From Pseudoips prasinana (taxonomy: Eukaryota; Arthropoda; Insecta; Lepidoptera; Nolidae), in the NCBI GenBank assembly GCA_951640165.1, contig OX621236.1, forward strand, positions 27,520,948-27,584,947: a stretch of DNA of 64,000 nt, given 5' to 3'. This document shows positions 34,660 to 44,855 of the stretch, in pieces. Under the pieces are notes generated by a model, which saw nothing but the letters and a program-made list of their open reading frames with translations, was not told where the DNA came from and made no database searches. How positions within the stretch are numbered: the stretch's first letter is position 1; each line of letters starts with the position of its first letter. The translations under genes were made by a program, and so were the position numbers.

Positions 34660-34805
34660 AAGCCAAGCTTATGGGGCACGGAGTCATAGGCCTTCTTGTA
34701 ATCTATCCAGCATGTCGACAGATCTTTTCGGTTTCGGCGTGCCTGCTGGCAAATGGCCGTGTCAATAAGAAGCAATTCCTTAGTACCGCGGGACCCTTTC
34801 CTACA

Positions 34806-36488
34806 TCAATTTTGAGCTGTAGATATAATTGCATTTCTGTCAATGTGATTACAGATTTTGGTTTTTAATATTGATGTTAAAATTTTGTACATGGTTGGAA
34901 GACATGTAATTGGTCTATAGTTCTTGGGTTCCGCGGTACTACCTGACTTATGGATCAAGTGGGTTACACCTGTGGTCATAAATTGTGGGAGCGAACCTGA
35001 CTCTAAAGCCGACTGGAAATTGATAGCCAAATATTCGTGCGAGCTACGTAGCCATTTTAACCAAAAATTGTGCAGTCCATCTGGCCCTGGAGATTTCCAG
35101 TTAGACAAACGGTAGACTGCACTAGCTACGTCGTCGGGTGTGAAAGAAGTACTATACATTTCTTCAATAGGCTCACACACACGTTTAACGACCGCCATCC
35201 AATCGCCCTCGGAGTGAGCGATGGGTACCGACCAGATATTACGCCAGAAAGATATCATGGCGTCACTATCTGGCCGGGGCCCATCGCCGTTAGTCCGTTG
35301 TTCAGTCTGCTCCCACAATTTATATACCCATCTCTGGTCCTTTTGGAATTTGTGGTTTTGGGAATATCGATCCACGCGTTTTTTATATCTCCGAATACGA
35401 CTAGCCCATGCATAAATTTTTTGTTTTAAGAAATCTATGCGCTCTGGAACATTTGATATGTAGTCGCGGGGACTAATATCAGTCCCCATAAATACCTTCT
35501 TTACAAAGCGCATGACTCGAGGACGGGTGTTACCCTCTTGAAAGGATCGAAGCTTGTCAATGAGCACCCTAGCCTCACGGATACGCCGTTCAATCCTGCA
35601 CTGCCAGATTGGTACAGCAGATCTCGGTCGTGTAGCTCCATCATAATCAGGGAACTTGACTCGTGCTACACGACATGCGGTAATAGCCGCGCAATACAGG
35701 AGAGAATGTATATCCGTGAGGTCTTCACTAGTGGCAAAGTATTCTGCCATGATCGAATCTAGGGTGCACACTAATGTTTTATTTTTATTATGCATGGGCA
35801 AGCGCGGCAACCGTGGTTTGAGATGATTTGCCATGGACCGATATTCTCGAACCACAACCTCTAAGTTGCTTCTTATTTCATTGTACAATGTAATACTTAC
35901 GTCAGTAGTCATATCATCCCCATCGTCTCCCGCACTAGCGACAGAATGCGGTGGGGCCATGGTGGATGTTTGGGCCACGGGCGGGACGGGAATAATACGG
36001 CTATTGAGGGCCTCCGAGCGAAGCTGATCAAGCACGGTATCGTTCAACATATGATTACGCTGAATAACCCGTACCTGATCCGAAAGTCGCTGTGTCGATA
36101 CGTTCACAGTTGGTTCAAGTACCTGGAAAAAAGACAGCATTTGAGCACGATATGCAGTAAGTTGAGTACCCCCCTCTGTAGCCTCAAAATATGCGCGCAT
36201 CACATTTTTATTAATGGAGTTAGTCCATCGCATGCGCTGCACATTACCACCGGGAGCGGGGACCCTGCTCGGGGCTGGTTGCCTCGTAAGTCCCAATTCT
36301 CGCGGTGGCCGGGCTCTTCGCCGCCGTATTGGTGGAGACGACGTCGGCGGAGAAAAATATTCACCGTCATAGTTGTTCGCGGAGGAGTTTGGCGAAACCA
36401 CCACTGGGACGGTATCAAACGCTTGGGTGGTGGAGCGACGCGGCGATGAGTCCGGGGGTCTTGCTCGTGCTCTCCGTCTGGTCAGCAT
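34806..36488 (-). pseudogene. Dong/R4-like ORF, N-terminal part, copy 1 (ends at TGA)
   Basis: 560 residues. An Arg/Pro/Ser-rich N-terminus follows the start MLTRRRARAR; I see no N-terminal zinc finger. A helical middle region comes next, then the first reverse-transcriptase blocks: WKSPGPDGLHNFWLKWL near residue 480 and KNYRPITCLPTMYKIL near 530. The frame stops at a TGA (34806-34808) right after IISTAQN, where related elements continue with Gly-Cys-Arg-Lys. Homology goes on in the same frame after the TGA, so this is a nonsense codon and not the natural end. Copy 2 has the identical TGA. Confidence 0.85.
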
Positions 36489-36760
36489 TTTGGTTGTTTA
36501 TAACATTATTGTCTGTATGGATATGATTTTCATTGTGATACCTGTCACTTTCACTCATGTCAAACTGTATGTAGTACCAACGTCGATGCATATTTTAATT
36601 ATTTCTTGTATTTCTAATCAGCCGTAGTCGTATGTTAATTTAAAATAGATTATACACAATAATTTCAAGTTTGCAAGTAATATAATACGAGAGATAATAA
36701 TTTAAACAATAAATATTAATAAAATTGTAAAAATAACAACCGTCACTGCTGACACTTCTT

Positions 36761-36914
36761 TTTTTTTTTTTTTTTTTTTTTATTATAATTATTTTTATTA
36801 TTATTTTATATTATTATATTATTTTATTATTATATTTTTTATTATTATATTTTATTATTATATTTTATATTATTATATTTTTATATTATTTTTATTATTA
36901 TTATTTTTTTATTA
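36761..36914. repeat. T20 tract and ATT-rich simple repeat between two LINE copies
   Basis: A run of about 22 T is followed by degenerate TTATTA/ATATTATT sequence to about 36,914. It separates the 5' end of copy 1 from the 3' end of copy 2 and probably is expanded or decayed TAA target DNA. Confidence 0.8.
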
Positions 36915-37043
36915 TGTCCTTTATTCCATGTTATTCTTATTTTATACATTTACAAATATATAGTTACAAAAAAAATATATATTTATAAATATAAAAAATA
37001 GACATCCAATCGGCAACGGGAGCAGGGTCCATGCTACCGATGG

Positions 37044-37316
37044 TCAAGGCTCCACAGAGAGGAACCTCCTCACAATACGCGCCGTCTCCAAAATAACTGC
37101 CTTCTGAACCTGACCCTTGACCCAACTGCCTAACGCGAGCTTCTTAAGGTGACGGTCGAAGCTTTTGGCAATCAAACCATGGGCAGAAACGACAATCGGT
37201 ACAATGATCGCCGAGTCGACGTCCCACATGTCAACAACCTCGCGTGCTAGGTCAAGGTATTTAATTTCCTTGTCTTTTTCAGCTTTCACAAGGTTGTCAT
37301 CATGTGGGACAGCAAA
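37044..37316 (-). pseudogene. Dong/R4-like ORF, C-terminal tail, copy 2
   Basis: After the TAA the frame continues to the natural stop with YLDLAREVVDMWDVDSAIIV and RIVRRFLSVEP, nearly identical to copy 1. This tail completes the restriction-like endonuclease domain and the C-terminus. Confidence 0.8.
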
Positions 37317-37319
37317 TTA

Positions 37320-38945
37320 GACGATCACTGCCCGGCGCTCTTGGCGATCCACCATCACAATATCAGGCTTATTGGCAACAATAGTCCTATCTGTGATGAT
37401 GGATCTGTCCCAGTACAATGTGACACGGCCATTCTCCAGTATTGTCTCTGGAACGTATCTGTAGTACGGCACCTCCGGCGTCACAAGGTTGTATCGCAGA
37501 GCAAGTTGCTGGTGGATTATCCTGGCTACTTGATTGTGCCTGTGCAAATACTCACCATTAGCAAGACGGGAGCAACCAGAAATTATATGTCTGAGGGATT
37601 CCCCAGGGTGGTGACATGCCCGGCAAATGTCAACAGTACCATCCCTCAGTATAAATCTCCGGTAGTTATTCGTCATTACTACTTCGTCAGTAATTGCACA
37701 GACAAAAGCCTCGGTTTCCGCAAAAAGGTCACCAAACCGTAGCCAGGCTACTGATGCTGTTAAGTCTACATCTGGCCCGTGCAGGGCCTTGTAAAATCTG
37801 CCATGAAGTTCTTTGCTCTGCCATACTTCCTTGCGGTCACTGGTACTAAGTACCGCAGGTTGACGCCAGTTAGTTTTGGCTAAGGATAGAGCGGTGAGTC
37901 CATTGTCCACGGCGATGACGTCCGCGTGTATACCCACACTATTATGTAGGAAATAGTTTCTAAGATTATACAGCTCACGGTTATGCAGAGTTTTAGCATT
38001 TAAAAAGCCACGACCACCACATTTCCGTGGGATGTACAATCTCATCACAGAAGAGCGGGGGTGATGCATCCGATGTGATGTCAGCCGCGTTCGGACTGTT
38101 CGGTCCAGGGCGTCTAGCTCAGTTTGAGTCCACTTGAGTATTCCAAAGGAGTACAACAAGACTGGCATGACCCAGCCATTGTAAGCACGCACCTTGTTCC
38201 CTCCCGACAATAGGCTTTTCAGCACTTTTGTCAAGCGGCCCAAGAAGCGCCCCCGCAATGACTCCTTCATGTCAGCCTCTTTGATGCCTAATGCCTGTGA
38301 CATACCCAAGTACTTGTAGGTTTCGGTTGCAGAGAGGGTTACTAAGTTAATGGAAGCTGAGAGTTGGGTGCTCTCAGATTCCACTATCTTCCCTCGTTTT
38401 GCATGCATGACTGCACATTTGTCAATACCAAACTCCATTCTGATAGAGTTACTGAAGTTTTCTGTGAGCTTCAGTAACGCTGACAAGTGAAGATTGCTAG
38501 AGGCAAATAACTTTAAGTCATCCATGTAAAGGAGGTGTGATATTACTTGTCCTCCTCTCCGCAGTCGATAACCTAACCCAGAATCCTCTAGTAGTGTGCT
38601 CAGAGGGTTCAGAGTCAGGCAAAACCACAATGGGCTCAAACTGTCGCCCTGAAAGATTCCCCGTTCTATCCTTATAGGCTCACCGTTCCCCAAGGTCTGG
38701 CGAGATCCTGGATAAAGAAGGACTGTACTCCACTGCTCCATACATGTCCTCAGGAAGGTACGTAAAATTGTATTTATTTTATACAATTCTAGCACTCTCA
38801 TAAGCCAAGTATGGGGCACGGAGTCATAGGCCTTCTTGTAATCTATCCAGCATGTCGACAGATCTTTTCGGTTTCGGCGTGCCTGCTGGCAAATGGCCGT
38901 GTCAATAAGAAGCAATTCCTTAGTACCGCGGGACCCTTTCCTACA
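37320..38945 (-). pseudogene. Dong/R4-like ORF, polymerase core, copy 2 (between TGA and TAA)
   Basis: Unlike copy 1 this copy has no frameshift: after the TGA the frame continues through ELLLIDTAICQQARR, WIDYKKAYDSVPH (RT block with catalytic Asp), FQGDSLSPLWF and YMDD. The zinc knuckle is complete: C-x2-C-x8-H-x4-C within CRACHHPGESLRH. It stops at a TAA (37317-37319) in place of the Asp codon of the endonuclease core; copy 1 reads GTTGATGTT where copy 2 reads GTCTAATTT, three changes in nine bases. Confidence 0.85.
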
Positions 38946-39635
38946 TCAATTTTGAGCTGTAGATATAATTGCATTTCTGTCAATGTGATTACAGATTTTG
39001 GTTTTTAATATTGATGTTAAAATTTTGTACATGGTTGGAAGACATGTAATTGGTCTATAGTTCTTGGGTTCCGCGGTACTACCTGACTTATGGATCAAGT
39101 GGGTTACACCTGTGGTCATAAATTGTGGGAGCGAACCTGACTCTAAAGCCGACTGGAATTTGATAGCCAAATATTCGTGCGAGCTACGTAGCCATTTTAA
39201 CCAAAAATTGTGCAGTCCATCTGGCCCTGGAGATTTCCAGTTAGACAAACGGTAGACTGCACTAGCTACGTCGTCGGGTGTGATAGAAGTACTATTCATT
39301 TCTTCAATAGGCTCACACACACGTTTAACGACCGCCATCCAATCGCCCTCGGAGTGAGCGATGGGTACCGACCAGATATTACGCCAGAAAGATATCATGG
39401 CGTCACTATCTGGCCGGGGCCCATCGCCGTTAGTCCGTTGTTCAGACTGCTCCCACAATTTATATACCCATCTCTGGTCCTTTTGGAATTTGTGGTTTTG
39501 GGAATATCGATCCACGCGTTTTTTATATCTCCGAATACGACTAGCCCATGCATAAATTTTTTGTTTTAAGAAATCTATGCGCTCTGTAACATGTGATATA
39601 TAATCGCGGGGACTGATATCAGTCCCCATAAACAC
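38946..39635 (-). pseudogene. Dong/R4-like ORF, first RT blocks, copy 2 (between TAG and TGA)
   Basis: The frame continues directly after the TAG and carries the same RT blocks as copy 1 (GPDGLHNFWLKWL, NYRPITCLPTMYKIL). It ends at the TGA (38946-38948) that sits at the identical codon in copy 1. Sequence around the TGA is the same in both copies. Confidence 0.85.
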
Positions 39636-40625
39636 CTACTTTACAAAGCGCATGACTCGAGGACGGGTGTTACCCTCTTGAAAGGATCGAAGCTTGTCAA
39701 TGAGCACCCTAGCCTCACGGATACGCCGTTCAATCCTGCACTGCCAGGTCGGTACAGCAGATCTCGGTCGTGTAGCTCCGTCATAATCAGGGAACTTGAC
39801 TCGTGCTACACGACATGCGGTAATAGCCCCGCAATACAGGAGAGAATGCATATCCGTTAGGTCTTCACTAGTGGCAAAGTATTCCGCCATTATCGAATCT
39901 AGGGTGCACACTAATGTTTTATTTTTATTATGCATGGGCAAGCGCGGCAACCGTGGTTTGGGATGGTTTGCCGTGGACCGATATTCTCGAACCACAACCT
40001 CAAAGGTGCTTCTTATTTCATTGTACATACTACTTACGTCAGTAGTCATATCATCCCCATCGTCGCCCGCACTAGCGACAGAATGCGGTGGGGCCATGGT
40101 GGATGTTTGGGCCACGGGCGGGACGGGAACAATACGGCTATTGAGGGCCTCCGAGCGCAGCTGATCAAGCACGGTATCGTTCAACATATGATTACGCTGA
40201 ATAACCCGTACCTGATCCGAAAGTCGCTGTGCCGATACGTTGACAGTTGGTTCAAGTTTCTGGAAAAAAGACAGCATTCGAGCACGATATGCAGTAAGTT
40301 GAGTACCCCCATCTGAAGCCTCAAAATATGCGCGCATCACATTTTCATTAATGGAGTTAGTCCATCGCATGCGCTGCACATTACCACCGGGAGCGGGGAC
40401 CCTGCTCGGGGCTGGTTGCCCCGTAAGTCCCAATTCTCGCGGTGGCCGGGCTCTTCGCCGCCATATTGGTGGAGACGACGTCGGCGGAGAAAAATATTCA
40501 TCGTCATCGTTGTTCGCACTGGAGTTTGGCGAAACCACCACTGGGGCGGTATCAAACGCTTGGGTGGTGGAGCGACGCGGCGATGAGTCCGGGGGTCTTG
40601 CTCGTGCTCTCCGTCTGGTCAGCAT
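39636..40625 (-). pseudogene. Dong/R4-like ORF, N-terminal piece, copy 2 (ends at TAG)
   Basis: 329 residues matching the first part of the copy 1 ORF from the same MLTRRRARAR start. It ends at TAG (39636-39638) where copy 1 has AAG for Lys in MRFVKKVFMGTD. The region includes the Arg/Pro-rich N-terminus and the helical segment with MAEYFATSEDLTD. A few small in-frame differences from copy 1 are present, for example a missing pair of residues after TTDVS. Confidence 0.85.
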
Positions 40626-40870
40626 TTTGGTTGTTTACAACATTATTGTCTGTATGGATATGGATTTTCATTGTGATAGCTGTCACTTTCACTCATGTCA
40701 AACTGTATGTAGTACCAACGTCGTTGCATATTTTAATTATTTCTTGTATTTTGTTGTATGTTAAAATTTAAAATAGATTTTACACAGTAATTTTAAGTTT
40801 GTAAGTAATATAATGCGAGAGATAATAATTTAAACAATAAATATTGATAAAATTGAAAAAAATTTTTTTT

Positions 40871-40882
40871 ATTATTATTATT
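40871..40882. repeat. ATT repeat at the 5' junction of LINE copy 2
   Basis: Four ATT units directly upstream of the copy 2 5' end (minus strand TAA repeats), the presumed remnant of the insertion target. Confidence 0.75.
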
Positions 40883-40885
40883 CTC

Positions 40886-41150
40886 TTTTAGATTTAATAA
40901 TTGTTTCAGACCTATCGAAAGTATCTTCTCATGGCCAGTTCCCAGCTTCCTTTTCCTATCATGATCTTGTATATCTATCATACAAAATTCGCTGCCCTCG
41001 ACGTAAGTCTCAATTTATCTTCATACGCAGCTTCAAAATTATTGTCCTGGACCGTTTGAGAGAGAATGCGGGCAGTATTGACTGGTCTCCTGTTTACAAC
41101 TGTAACGACTAGGACAAAAAATTGCTACATTTACACAGTTAATTTTAAAC
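40886..41150. other. interval upstream of Jockey-like LINE
   Basis: No gene is clear; the right part may already belong to the decayed LINE. Confidence 0.35.
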
Positions 41151-41154
41151 TTAT

Positions 41155-42162
41155 ATAATTGCCATGCTCCGACAAAAAGGGAGAGTTAAACATATCCCTG
41201 CACCATGGCTATCCGATGAAATAAAAAAACTTATGTCTAAGCGTGACAAAGTCCAAAGACCATAGCGATATACATAGTAGATCGAATGACAATTGGGACG
41301 TATATAAAAGGCTCCGAAATCGCTGCAGTCGCATGTGTCGATAATCTCAGCACTACAAAAGGATGGCAATTTCTAAAATCACGTGGTGTTGGCAAAAGTA
41401 AAAATGGCAGTGTTACAACTGTCGATCTCAATGCCCTCAACACTCACTTTTCACAGCCACCAAGTGGCTTTGAGTGCTACCACCAAATCTTCAAATCGTA
41501 GATACATCTCTAACCTTTCATGCCAGATTGTACTTCTTTCACTTTAACAGCAGTTACTGAGCAAGATATCAAAAACTCCTTCCGATCTATATCCACCAAA
41601 GCTGTAGGAGTTGACGGGCTCCAGCTACAGATGATCTCCCTTATCCTAGAGGAGCTTGCTTCTATCATAACTCACCTTATTAACTTCTCTCTAGAGACAA
41701 GGTCCTTTCCTTCTATCTGGAAAAAAGCCGTTATTCTACCGCTTCCTAAATCTGCCAATCCTTCTTCCTTATCTCAGTACCGACCAATTTCTATCCTATC
41801 CAAAGTCCTTGAAAGTGTTGTGAACCAGCAACTCTCTGTATCTCTCTTCCGAAAGCCTGCTCAGTCCCTTCCAATCAGGTTTCCGCCCTGGCCATAACAC
41901 TGCTATAGCTCTGGTCAAAATATCAGATGACATCCGATTGGCCATGGAGCGGAAATAACTAATGGTTATGGTGTTACTGGATTTCAGCAGCACTTTTAAT
42001 ACAGTTGACTTTGACATCTTTCTCGGTATCCTGTCCTCTCTAAATATCTCGTCTTCAGTAATTGTGTGGTTTGACTGTTATCTTCGAGGGTGCTCGCAGT
42101 CAGTCCGTCACAACGAGGCTACCTCCGAGTGGTGTAATCTTACTGAAGGTGTTACTCAAGGT
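41155..42162 (+). pseudogene. Jockey-like LINE ORF2, first part (frameshifted)
   Basis: Decayed reverse transcriptase. In order: a linker region (KHIPAPWLSDEIKKLMSKRD, YKRLRNRCSRMC and GWQFLKSRGVGKSKNGSVTT), then in the frame 41520-41897 the RT start with STKAVGVDGLQLQM, WKKAVILPLPKS and SQYRPISILSKVLE. A frameshift near 41,870 leads to LLDFSSTFNTVDFDIFLGIL at 41,966 (first catalytic Asp region) and the sequence up to TEGVTQG. Here it is cut by the R1-clade insertion and resumes at 42,857. Confidence 0.75.
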
Positions 42163-42423
42163 CATCACTGTGGCGGCGACCCGGACTCGGCTCAACATAC
42201 ACTCGAGGAGTGCCCAGCATGGGCCCCCAAAAGGCGAGTCCTGGTTGCTGAAATAGGGTTAGACCTCTCGCCACCAGCAGTGGTTTCGGCTATGCTGGCG
42301 GCGACGAGCGGATGGAACGCGGCGGCCTCCTTCTGTGAAGCGGTTATGCTCATGAAGGAGGTCGCCGAGCGCGAGAGGGAGCGCAAAGATCCCTCTCGCA
42401 GAAGAACGAGACGGCGCCGATGA
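42163..42423 (+). pseudogene. R1-clade ORF2 C-terminus in the nested insertion
   Basis: The peptide starts HHCGGDPDSAQHTLEECPAW, the knuckle region of R1 elements, and continues with LSPPAVVSAMLAAT, SFCEAVMLMKEVAERERE and an Arg-rich end to the stop at 42,421. It matches the C-terminus of the 14.3 kb element motif by motif. The upstream part of the open frame (41962-42162) belongs to the Jockey-like host, so the long frame is a chimera made by insertion. Confidence 0.8.
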
Positions 42424-42856
42424 ACCGGACATTGACACTAATGTCCACTTCATCGGCGCTGGCTCAGGGAGCCAATCCGAAAGCGAGAGAGTATGCGGCG
42501 CCCGGCTGTCTTCTCCCCGGCTGGGCGCCGCGCGCCGCCCCTGGGACCGCTGGCTTTTGGAGGAGGAATTCCACTCGTCTTGTATAAGCGGTCCCGGGAG
42601 GAGGTAGCTTGCTGTAGCTCAGGTTACCTAATCACGCTTGTACGTGCTTGGGAGGGGGGGAGGCATTCGGTGCTGCCTCACCTCCCCGGGTGAGAGCCTC
42701 GTGGAGGCTGCAGTGTACAGTGGGGGTACTGGCGACATCGTTCACGAGTACCCAGAACCTCCGCTACAAGCACTTTGAGGCTGGCTACCGTGATGGTTTT
42801 AGTGGGTTGGCCCTACACGACGTGTGATTTGAGCATTTCCATCACATAAAAAGAAA
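42163..42856 (+). mobile_element. R1-clade LINE, 5'-truncated, inserted in a Jockey-like LINE
   Basis: The 17-nt sequence AAGGTGTT(A/C)CTCAAGGT flanks it at 42146-42162 and 42857-42873, one mismatch, a convincing target-site duplication. The insert begins inside the C-terminal zinc knuckle and contains the ORF end plus a 3' UTR of about 430 bp with GCTACCGTGATGGTTTTAGT and a short A-rich end. Confidence 0.85.
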
Positions 42857-43080
42857 AGGTGTTCCTCAAGGTGACATACTCTCACCTCTTCTCTTCTCGG
42901 TATTTATCAATGCTATTACCAAAATTATCTCTTCCAATTACCATCTTTACTAGCTAGCACATTATCTTCATTTACAGTGGATGATTTTAGTTTAGCCATA
43001 GCCGCCATCAATAGTGATCTTGGTAACATGAGCAATTGGGCCAAAAGCTGCGGCCTTCTGGTAAACCCATCTAAGCCATG
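42857..43080 (+). pseudogene. Jockey-like LINE ORF2, second part
   Basis: The polymerase reading resumes with KGVPQGDILSPLLFSVFINA (the RT block directly after the insertion point), then a damaged active-site region with DDFSLA near 42,980, and SNWAKSCGLLVNPSKP. A stop and a frameshift lie between the two. No part past this RT block is visible, so the element is truncated at the 3' side or the rest is too decayed. Confidence 0.7.
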
Positions 43081-44026
43081 ACACAACTGCGTGGGGCTGA
43101 GAGGCGAGAGCAGGTAGATTATTGTGGCTTAGTGTCTTTTAAGCGGAGGATTTATACCATAAAATGAGTAACTAAAGGCGGTTAGAAATTATAGAAAAGT
43201 ACTTCTTGATTATTATTGTACGGGTCCTACGATAAAAGTCGTTAGCAGATTTTAACGTCTTTCTAGTGTAGTATTTTTATGAGACGCCTTTTTAGCCTAG
43301 ATTATTCATGCAAACTACTAAAATACTTCTTGGCTTGAAAGTAATTTAAGTATCTTTAGGACTTTTTAGTATAGCAGTGTCAAAACAGCGTCTTTTTGCC
43401 AAGCAAAACTTAGGAAAAATATGAAAAATTATGGCGTTAACGGTTACAAGAGACCTTTTCGTTAAATATGCATGGTTAACGTTCTTTAAGTTGCGTAAAC
43501 TATTACTTTTTAGTGCTTAGCGACCTTTTCGTTAAAAATATTTCAAAAAGTATAAATATTAGAAATATGATACTTAGACAGATCGATAGAGATTTTTTTC
43601 TACGTTCGATGACGCTGAAACCTCAAAATCGCCTCTCTGAGGGTTAACGCCTTTCTTGTTAATGGACGGCAGCCTTCTAACCATTTATCAGAATAGACGA
43701 GTTTTATAATAATCAAAAGAAAAGGTATATATACCCTTAAAAATAAACGTCATGTTTATTGTATCATCCCTTTAAATTTTCGGATTGTGGAAGCATTATT
43801 TTAGGTACTGTTTATTAAGAGAACAAAAATGTTAAATACACGTATTTTAATGAATCTCCTAATTTACAATTTATCTACACGGATCAGAGAGGTTTCGCTG
43901 ATTTTGCATTAAACATGCTAGCTAAAGCAAAAGATGGGGAAGCTAGAAAAAGTTGGGACATTTTAATAAAGATACAATTGTCAAAGTTCTAAGTGATATA
44001 ATACTAAATAAATTAACTGTATAAAA
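43081..44026. other. AT-rich interval
   Basis: No gene or recognised repeat is seen. Confidence 0.4.
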
Positions 44027-44185
44027 TCCTACTAATATTATAAATTTGAAAGTTTGTGAGTATAGATGTTTGAATGTATGGATGTTTATTACTCTTTCAC
44101 GCTAAAACAAGCGAGTGGATTTTGATGAAACTTTGTAGTAATATAACACATAGGCTATCATTTATAAAGTTTACAGCACAGCTAG
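44027..44185 (+). mobile_element. Helitron-like non-autonomous element
   Basis: It starts TCCTACTAATATTATAAATT and ends AGCACAGCTAGT. The 3' hairpin is mostly lost. Confidence 0.6.
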
Positions 44186-44224
44186 TAATATGTAATGATG
44201 GGTAAGAGGGAGGGACTAGTCCCG

Positions 44225-44225
<1 letters not shown>

Positions 44226-44312
<87 letters not shown>
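44226..44312. repeat. (AT)n microsatellite, about 85 bp
   Basis: An uninterrupted AT dinucleotide run of roughly 42 units, starting 40 bp after the Helitron-like element. Confidence 0.95.
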
Positions 44313-44314
<2 letters not shown>

Positions 44315-44454
44315 GTCGTAGTTTTGAATACAATGTCTGGATCGAGAGGTATTTTATGCTGTAAAATGTTACAGCCATTCTTGAAGTTTATTTTGGATAT
44401 CGTATTTCAGTCACCAGTGTCATCATTATTAATAATAGTGTCCCAAGTCGTAAG

Positions 44455-44855
44455 TGACCAGTGTGTGTTACCAGTGATGACTTACGTGTGGTCGCTTATA
44501 AGAAGGCTCATGGTCATCCAAAGAGCAATGGACACAGCTATGCTCGGAATTTCTGTGCGAGATCGAATCGAAATGCTCAAATCAGAAAGTGAACCAAAGA
44601 AGCCGAGATAGCCCGAAGACTTGCTGCTGGGTAGAAAGGTTATCGAGTGGGGACCACGAGTTTAGAGACGCAGCATGGACGGGCCACCTACAATATGGAC
44701 CAATGATCTTGTAAGGGCTGAAAGCCACTTGATGAACGGAACGCCAATGGAACTGCGGGGAGCCCAATAGCAGTAATTGGTTGTCAAGTATCTTTGAGGG
44801 TAGATATTTGAATAGTGGCAGTGGGCAACTTTGAGCTGACATGATGATGGTTTTA
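44455..44855 (+). pseudogene. RTE-type LINE C-terminal remnant
   Basis: Plus-strand fragment with the peptide QCVLPVMTYVWSLIRRLMVI followed by QRAMDTAMLGISVRDRIE, matching QCVLPVMTYGTETWSLTMGL and the residues after it in the 56 kb element. The rest, with CCACCTACAATATGGACCAA and GAGCTGACATGATGATGG, is the tail. Small deletions and frameshifts mark it as old. Confidence 0.7.

Larger units (their letters stand above)
32775..36760 (-). mobile_element. Dong/R4-like LINE, copy 1
   Basis: About 4.0 kb on the minus strand. One long ORF, 3' UTR ending at an ATT run (32760-32773), 5' end next to a T20 tract and ATT-rich DNA. Dong of Bombyx mori, an R4-clade element with a C-terminal restriction-like endonuclease, is known to insert into TAA repeats; the flanks here fit that. 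The copy differs from copy 2 (36915-40858) by a few percent at most. Its ORF has an in-frame TGA and a 2-nt insertion. Confidence 0.85.
36915..40858 (-). mobile_element. Dong/R4-like LINE, copy 2
   Basis: About 3.94 kb, same orientation as copy 1. The 5' end at about 40,858 lies against ATTATTATTATT (40871-40882), the 3' end against the ATT-rich tract. The outer flanks are unlike those of copy 1, so two separate insertions into TAA repeats explain the pair better than duplication of the locus. Its ORF is broken by TAG, TGA and TAA codons. Confidence 0.85.

Noticed and set aside
41962..42423. 153-codon open frame taken as one protein
   Set aside because: It is a chimera of Jockey-like RT and R1 C-terminus joined by an insertion, as shown by the 17-bp duplication.
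44097..44611. Long Tyr-Ile repeat proteins on both strands
   Set aside because: They are translations of the AT dinucleotide microsatellite.
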